NCBI GenBank assembly: GCA_965232455.1
Contig: OZ246981.1
Coordinates: 620,001-684,000, forward strand
Length of the DNA stretch: 64,000 nt
Direction of reading: 5' to 3'
DNA from: JBFGFX01 sp965232455
Lineage (GTDB): Bacteria > Pseudomonadota > Gammaproteobacteria > Steroidobacterales > Woeseiaceae
The notes under the pieces were generated by a model. The model saw only the letters and a list, made by a program, of their open reading frames with translations. It was not told the origin of the DNA and searched no databases. Position numbers and translations under genes: made by a program. Shown one piece after another: positions 59,002 through 64,000 of this stretch (position 1 is its first letter; each line of letters starts with the position of its first letter).

Positions 59002-59670
59002 TCAGTTGTTCGACGGAATCGCGATTTCTTTTTCGTCGTTTTCCTGCCGGGAACGGAGCGACTCGAAGATCGGTTGAAACCTGTTTACGACGTCGCAGAA
59101 GATGTCGGCGGTAACCTCGGCGTCGTAGGCGGCCGAATGGGCCTGGGTTTCGTCCCAGTCCAGTCCTGCGGCTTTTACGGCTCTGGCGAGTACGGTTTGA
59201 CCGTAGGCGACACCGCACAGGGTTGCGGTGTCGAAGCAGCTGAACGGGTGAAAAGGGCTGCGTTTCATTTGCGTTCGTGCAATCGCTTCGTTGATGAAAC
59301 CGAGATCGAAGGCGGCGTTATGACCGACGAGGATCGCACGCGTACAGTCGAATTCGCGCACCGCCCGGCGCACCTCGCGAAATACGCGTTGCAGAGCATC
59401 CCGTTCGTCGATCGCCGGGCGCAGCGGATGGTCGGGGTCGATACCGTTGACCGCCAACGACGCGGGGTCCATGTTGGCGCCCTCGAAGGGTTTCACGTGG
59501 TAGCGGATCGTCTCCATGCGCGCCAGTTTGCCGTTCGGCAGCGGTCCTACCAGAACGGCGGCGATCTCCAGCAACGCGTCGGTCTTCGCGTTGAAACCGC
59601 CGGTTTCGACGTCGACGACAACCGGTAGGAAACCGCGAAATCGATCGGCCAATGAGAGTGAATCGCTCAT
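59002..59670 (-). CDS. rnt: Ribonuclease T
   Basis: 222 residues of the DEDDh exonuclease superfamily: VVDVETGGFN (first D and E), GHNAAFDLGFI (second D) and HSAAYDAEVTADIF (His and last D). LARAVKAAGLDWDETQAHSA agrees with RNase T rather than DnaQ. It trims the 3' ends of tRNA, 5S and 23S rRNA. It lies downstream of the aminopeptidase gene by 34 bp, possibly co-transcribed. Confidence 0.94.
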   Translation of the reverse strand: MSDSLSLADRFRGFLPVVVDVETGGFNAKTDALLEIAAVLVGPLPNGKLARMETIRYHVKPFEGANMDPASLAVNGIDPDHPLRPAIDERDALQRVFREVRRAVREFDCTRAILVGHNAAFDLGFINEAIARTQMKRSPFHPFSCFDTATLCGVAYGQTVLARAVKAAGLDWDETQAHSAAYDAEVTADIFCDVVNRFQPIFESLRSRQENDEKEIAIPSNN

Positions 59671-59704
59671 CGTCTGCGTTTTTCGCTAAAGTAAGGGGGC
59701 GGCC

Positions 59705-61240
59705 TCAAGCGGATTTCCGTTTCCGGTTATTGCCGTTGAGCACGTGTTTGTCGAGCAGCAGGTGCATCGAAAAACGTACGCCAAACCCCGTTATCTCGGT
59801 CGGCACATGCGCCAGTCCGCCTTTGCGCGTGGTTGCGCTGAGATCCATGTGCACCCATGGAATCTTGGGATCGACGAATTCGTTCAGGAAGCTGGCGGCA
59901 AGAATGTGGTCGCCGCCGCCGTTCGGCGCACACTGCTTGAAGTCCGCTGTTTCACTTTTGAGATCCTCCATGAACTCTTTCCCGATGGGAAACGGCCAGA
60001 CTCTCTCGCCGCACTCCTGCCCGGCCTTTTTTAACACCGGATGGAGTTCGGGCTGATTCGTGAAAACGCCGCAATACCGCGTCGTGACCGCGTTGATGCA
60101 GGCGCCCGTCAAGGTTGCGTAGTCGAGTATGAAGCGCGGCTTGTCCTCACAGGCGAAGACCAGCGTATCCGCAAGCGCCATTCGACCCTCCGCGTCCGTG
60201 TGGATGGTTTGGATGGTCTTTCCGTTTGCCGCGGTAACGACGTCCTGAGATTTGTAGGCGGTCGGGCCGGTTCGGTTTTCCGTGATGGCCAGCCAGCAAT
60301 CGACCGGCTGCGGCAGGCCCAGTTCACTGATTGCCAGCAGCGTCCCGACGGCGACGGCGCTGCCGCCCATATCGATGTGCATGTCGAGCATGGACGTGAA
60401 CGGTTTGAGGTTGGTGCCGCCGGTGTCGAAGATGATGCCCTTGCCGATCAACGTGAGTGCCGGCGCTTTTTTGACCTCCCCCGGCCGATAACGAAGCCGG
60501 ACTATGGCTGCGCTGTCATCGGCGTTGCCCTGGGCGACGGCGAGGAATGCGCCGGCGCCCTTTTTTCTGAGTTCCGCAACGCCGTACTTCTTGAACTGCC
60601 AGCCATGGTTGCCGGCCAGCTCGCGCAGCAGCCGCACGTACTCCGTGGCGTCGAGTTTGTTGGCGGGCAGGGCGGTGAGCCAGCGAGCGAGGTTGTTGCC
60701 CTTGGCTTCGGCCGATACACGTCGCAGATCGAGCTTCCGGTCCATGCCGATCAATCGAATCGACTTCATGCGCGGCGGTGCGGGCTTCGATTTGAATTCC
60801 GGCAGTCTAAACGCGGCGGCGAGCGCCGCCGCGATTACGTCGTTGACCAGACGAGCTTGCTCATCGCTGTCAAAGCCGAGCACCCAGATCCCGATCGTGC
60901 CGGCCCGCTCCTGCAAGGCGGCCGCGGTCAGCTTACGGGCAAAGCTCAATCGCTCGAAGGTGGCATCGCCGGCGTTGAGCGTCGCTGCATGGATCGCCGT
61001 CTGGCGCTTGTTGTTGACCCGGCTGGAAACCGCCGGTACTCGTCCCGGCGCTCGCCTTTTCATCAGCGTTTTGAGTTTGAGACCCTGCGGGACCTTGCGC
61101 CAGACCGAAGCCGGGACTTTCTCCGGAAGAACGAGCAGTAGCTGATCGATCCCGGCAATGGCCTGGGCACCTGGACTGCCGACGGACTGGACGATACGCA
61201 AATTGTTTCCGATGAACTTATCCGTAAGCAGACTGGTCAT
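59705..61240 (-). CDS. M17 leucyl aminopeptidase family protein
   Basis: 511 residues. The C-terminal catalytic domain (about 180-500) has LIGKGIIFDTGG, MHIDMGGSAV, and HTDAEGRMALADTL, giving the two-metal site (Lys, Asp, Asp, Asp, Glu) and Arg of the M17 family; the usual Asn of NTDAEGR is His here. The N-terminal domain is less conserved, and basic patches (LMKRRAPGRVPA) differ from PepA. It releases N-terminal residues from peptides; it belongs to a divergent branch and need not prefer leucine. It is divergent from aceE with 174 bp between. Confidence 0.9.
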   Translation of the reverse strand: MTSLLTDKFIGNNLRIVQSVGSPGAQAIAGIDQLLLVLPEKVPASVWRKVPQGLKLKTLMKRRAPGRVPAVSSRVNNKRQTAIHAATLNAGDATFERLSFARKLTAAALQERAGTIGIWVLGFDSDEQARLVNDVIAAALAAAFRLPEFKSKPAPPRMKSIRLIGMDRKLDLRRVSAEAKGNNLARWLTALPANKLDATEYVRLLRELAGNHGWQFKKYGVAELRKKGAGAFLAVAQGNADDSAAIVRLRYRPGEVKKAPALTLIGKGIIFDTGGTNLKPFTSMLDMHIDMGGSAVAVGTLLAISELGLPQPVDCWLAITENRTGPTAYKSQDVVTAANGKTIQTIHTDAEGRMALADTLVFACEDKPRFILDYATLTGACINAVTTRYCGVFTNQPELHPVLKKAGQECGERVWPFPIGKEFMEDLKSETADFKQCAPNGGGDHILAASFLNEFVDPKIPWVHMDLSATTRKGGLAHVPTEITGFGVRFSMHLLLDKHVLNGNNRKRKSA

Positions 61241-61414
61241 CTAAGCACTAACCTTTGTGGCTCTCTTGAGCCATAATACGCCACTCGAAAAAGAAGCCGC
61301 CGGCCTAGCGCGAGAGCCCCGACCGGCAACTGCGGTGATCCTAGCAGGACACCTTGCCTAATTCACGCCGCAAAAAAATCCGCCAAACGGTAGAGGCAGC
61401 ATTGTGGACAACTT

Positions 61415-64000
61415 ATGAGTGATTTCAGCCGTTTTGATGACATTGACCCGACCGAGACCCGTGAGTGGCTGGAATCGATCGATTCCGTTCTCAAGCAGCA
61501 GGGGGCCGAACGAGCCCACTTCCTGCTGAATCAGGTCATTGATTTTGCCCGCCGTTCCGGCGCGTATTTGCCCTACAGTCCCAATACGGCGTACCTGAAT
61601 ACGATTCCGGTCGGCATTCAGCCCGAATATCCCGGTGACCGCGCCATCGAAAAACGGATCGAGGCCTATATACGCTGGAATGCGATGGCAATGGTGGTTC
61701 AGGCGAACCGCGAAAGCACCGAATTCGGCGGCCACATCTCGAGTTATGCCTCGTCGGCGACCCTGTACGAGGTGGGATTCAATCACTTCTGGCGAGCCGC
61801 GGGCGACGACCACGCCGGCGACATGGTGTTCATGCAGGGGCATTCGGCCCCCGGCATCTATTCGCGCGCGTATCTGGAAGGGCGCATGAGTGAGGATCAG
61901 CTGAATCGATTCCGCAAGGAAGTCGGCGGCGGCGGCCTGTCGTCCTATCCGCACCCCTGGCTGATGCCCGATTTCTGGCAGTTTCCGACCGTGTCCATGG
62001 GCCTGGGCCCGATGATGGCGATCTATCAGGCGCGCTTCATGCGCTACATGGAGAACCGTCAGCTGGTTCCGGAAAGCGACCGCAAAGTCTGGTGTTTTCT
62101 CGGTGACGGCGAAATGGACGAGCCGGAGTCGATGGGCGCAATCACGATGCCCGTGCGCGAGGGGCTGGACAACCTGGTTTTCGTCATCAACTGCAACCTG
62201 CAGCGGCTGGACGGCCCGGTGCGCGGCAACGGCAAGATCATCCAGGAGTTGGAAGCCGCCTTCGGAGGCGCCGGTTGGAACGTCGTCAAGGTAATCTGGG
62301 GTTCCCGCTGGGACCCGCTGCTCGCGCGCGATCACGGGGGATTGCTGCGCCGCACGATGGAAGAGTGCGTCGACGGCGAGTATCAGAATTTCAAAGCGCA
62401 CGGCGGAGACTACGTCCGCGAACACTTTTTCGGCCGCTATCCCGAAACCGCGGCGCTGGTCGCCAATATGTCGGACGCGGACATCTGGCGGCTGAATCGC
62501 GGCGGCCACGATTCGCGTAAGGTCTACGCGGCCTATCACAACGCGGTCAATCACGAGGGCCGTCCGACGGTGATTCTGGCGAAGACGGTCAAGGGCTACG
62601 GCATGGGGGCCGCCGGTGAAGGCCAGAACATCGCGCACCAGCAGAAGAAGCTCGACATCGACGCACTGAGGGAGTTCAGAGACCGCTTCAACATCCCGGT
62701 CGCCGACAAGGATCTCGAGAACGTGCCGTACTGCATGCCCTCGCCCGACAGCCCGGAACTGGAGTATCTGCACGAACGCCGCCGCGCGCTCGGCGGCTAC
62801 CTCCCGAAGCGGCGTCCTAAATCCGTGAATCTGCCGGTGCCGCCGCTGGAGATATTCAAGACCCAGCTCGACGGTTCCGGCGAGCGGGAGATCTCCACGA
62901 CGATGGCGTTCATTCGCATGCTGACGGCCCTGATTCGCGACAAACAGATCGGAAAAAACGTCGTCCCGATCGTACCGGACGAGGCGCGGACCTTCGGCAT
63001 GGAAGGCATGTTCCGGCAGGTGGGTATCTATGCGTCCAAGGGACAGCTCTACACGCCGCAGGACGCCGACCAGCTGATGTACTACCGGGAGGACAAGAAG
63101 GGCCAGATTCTCGAAGAGGGCATCAACGAAGCCGGCGCGTTTTGTTCGTGGCTGGCGGCGGGCACGGCTTACAGCAATCACGACGTGCCGATGATTCCCT
63201 TCTATATCTATTATTCGATGTTCGGTTTTCAGCGCATTGGCGACTTCATCTGGGCCGGTGGGGATTTGCAGTCGCGCGGTTTCCTTCTCGGGGGAACGGC
63301 GGGACGCACGACCCTCGCGGGCGAGGGACTGCAGCACCAGGACGGTCACAGCCTGGTCCACGCGTCGACGGTTCCCAACTGCGTCGCCTATGATCCGACC
63401 TATGCCTACGAGCTTGCCGTGATCATTCACGACGGTCTCCGCCGCATGGTCGGGGAGCAGGAAAACGTCTTCTATTACATTACCTGCATGAACGAGAACT
63501 ACGTGCATCCGCCGATGCCCTCGGGTGTCGAAGACGGCATTCTGCGTGGTATGTACCTGCTGCAGGTCGGCGGGCAGGGACAGGTCCGGCCGCAGCTGAT
63601 GGGCTCCGGCACCATACTTCGCGAGGTGCTGGCGGCCGCCGATTTGTTGATGGAAGACTTCGGCATTCCATCGGACGTCTGGTCGGTGACGAGTTTCAAC
63701 GAACTGCGCCGGGAAGCCCTGGAAACGGAGCGCTGGAATCACCTCCATCCGGAGGAAAAACCCAGGCTGAGCTATATTGAACAATGTCTCGCGAAGCGGC
63801 CGGGACCCTACATCGCCGCGACCGACTACATGAAAATCGTACCCGATCAGATTCAGCGCTGGGTGCCGGGGCGCTTCATGTCGCTCGGCACCGACGGCTT
63901 CGGTCGAAGCGACGGCCGGGCGGCGTTGCGGGATCATTTTGAGGTCGACAAACGGTACATTGCGGTTACGGCGCTGCAGGCGCTCGTGGAAGACGGGGCG
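61415..64000 (+). CDS. aceE: Pyruvate dehydrogenase E1, homodimeric type, 3'-partial
   Basis: Starts at ATG 61415 (MSDFSRFDDIDPTETREWLES) and is open to the window edge, 862 codons; AceE of E. coli has 887 residues, so only about 25 codons are missing. All major AceE segments are present: GHISSYASSATLYEVGFNHF, thiamin diphosphate motif GDGEMDEPESMG...NCNLQRLDGPV, KTVKGYGMG, EGINEAGAF, TLAGEGLQHQDGHS and the C-terminal VTSFNELRREA. It decarboxylates pyruvate and acetylates the lipoyl groups of AceF, whose gene probably follows outside the window. A long antisense frame across it is a shadow. Confidence 0.97.
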   Translation, partial: MSDFSRFDDIDPTETREWLESIDSVLKQQGAERAHFLLNQVIDFARRSGAYLPYSPNTAYLNTIPVGIQPEYPGDRAIEKRIEAYIRWNAMAMVVQANRESTEFGGHISSYASSATLYEVGFNHFWRAAGDDHAGDMVFMQGHSAPGIYSRAYLEGRMSEDQLNRFRKEVGGGGLSSYPHPWLMPDFWQFPTVSMGLGPMMAIYQARFMRYMENRQLVPESDRKVWCFLGDGEMDEPESMGAITMPVREGLDNLVFVINCNLQRLDGPVRGNGKIIQELEAAFGGAGWNVVKVIWGSRWDPLLARDHGGLLRRTMEECVDGEYQNFKAHGGDYVREHFFGRYPETAALVANMSDADIWRLNRGGHDSRKVYAAYHNAVNHEGRPTVILAKTVKGYGMGAAGEGQNIAHQQKKLDIDALREFRDRFNIPVADKDLENVPYCMPSPDSPELEYLHERRRALGGYLPKRRPKSVNLPVPPLEIFKTQLDGSGEREISTTMAFIRMLTALIRDKQIGKNVVPIVPDEARTFGMEGMFRQVGIYASKGQLYTPQDADQLMYYREDKKGQILEEGINEAGAFCSWLAAGTAYSNHDVPMIPFYIYYSMFGFQRIGDFIWAGGDLQSRGFLLGGTAGRTTLAGEGLQHQDGHSLVHASTVPNCVAYDPTYAYELAVIIHDGLRRMVGEQENVFYYITCMNENYVHPPMPSGVEDGILRGMYLLQVGGQGQVRPQLMGSGTILREVLAAADLLMEDFGIPSDVWSVTSFNELRREALETERWNHLHPEEKPRLSYIEQCLAKRPGPYIAATDYMKIVPDQIQRWVPGRFMSLGTDGFGRSDGRAALRDHFEVDKRYIAVTALQALVEDGA

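Noticed and set aside
61358..63937. 859-codon open frame on the minus strand
   Set aside because: It is antisense to aceE, whose protein is unmistakable in the + strand and open to the window edge. The His/Arg/Val/Asp-rich translation has no domain pattern and is typical of antisense frames in GC-rich genes.
1..64000. CRISPR arrays, rRNA genes, insertion-sequence transposases
   Set aside because: No regularly spaced direct repeats, no rRNA-like sequence and no DDE/HUH transposase motifs were seen.

Overview
The window reads as a GC-rich chromosomal stretch of a free-living, aerobic gammaproteobacterium. This placement is an inference from content: the rplU-rpmA-obgE and murJ-ribF-lspA blocks, a complete type IV pilus minor-pilin/PilY1 cluster, a homodimeric-type aceE, grxD, RNase T, nadC, a large TonB receptor and a paaZ/bkd catabolic set. 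A marine or sediment lineage such as the Woeseiales would fit, but nothing in the DNA proves it.

Layout. 1-8.4 kb: a mostly exported set on the + strand (Yx(FWY)xxD lipoprotein-like fragment, unknown secreted protein, TonB-dependent receptor, an unusual metallo-beta-lactamase/HpcH-aldolase-like fusion, a HiPIP and a three-haem cytochrome c). 8.6-16.5 kb: acyl-CoA catabolism (paaZ, MarR regulator, thiolase, 2-oxoacid dehydrogenase E2 and fused E1, divergent Lrp/AsnC regulator). 16.5-19.2 kb: poorly characterised genes (VanZ-like, beta-propeller-like, a small unknown protein). 19.3-23.7 kb: an AT-richer island ending at tRNA-Pro(CGG), with a GT2 glycosyltransferase, a TIR/deoxyribosyltransferase-like protein with a helical-repeat tail, an intact tyrosine recombinase and a decayed second integrase. 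23.7-30.7 kb: housekeeping (ispB, rplU with a long Lys/Ala tail, rpmA, obgE, rpsT, murJ, ribF, lspA). 30.8-38.5 kb: type IV pilus minor pilins, PilY1 and a PilE-like pilin, all on the minus strand. 38.6-46.6 kb: an Irr-like Fur regulator, tRNA-Thr(CGT), and an NtrC/NtrY-type two-component pair divergent from an adaptor/ATPase/permease operon that carries a convincing sigma-54 promoter and two tandem dyads. 46.7-64 kb: YdjM-like membrane protein, DUF4382/DUF5666 lipoprotein, GGDEF-EAL protein, VPS10/BNR propeller protein, nadC, PuuD-like membrane protein, DUF1289, BON lipoprotein, grxD, rnt, M17 aminopeptidase, and aceE running off the right edge.

How the parts work together. The most readable regulatory circuit is at 39.2-46.6 kb: a histidine kinase and a sigma-54 activator are transcribed away from a MacB-like export operon whose promoter has the GG/GC spacing of sigma-54 promoters. 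The bkd E1-E2 genes are divergent from an Lrp-family gene, the usual BkdR arrangement. The pilus genes overlap or nearly abut and are probably one transcript. A family of REP-like palindromes built on GCCCGTC-NN-GACGGGC sits after several genes.

The best candidate for something undescribed is the 20.3-22.7 kb pair of TIR-like/helical-repeat protein and tyrosine recombinase, inserted beside tRNA-Pro next to a broken integrase. Second is the MBL/HpcH fusion, whose metal-binding residues are changed in both halves and which lies between a TonB receptor and two electron carriers. Domain assignments were made by eye from sequence motifs; no database search was run.
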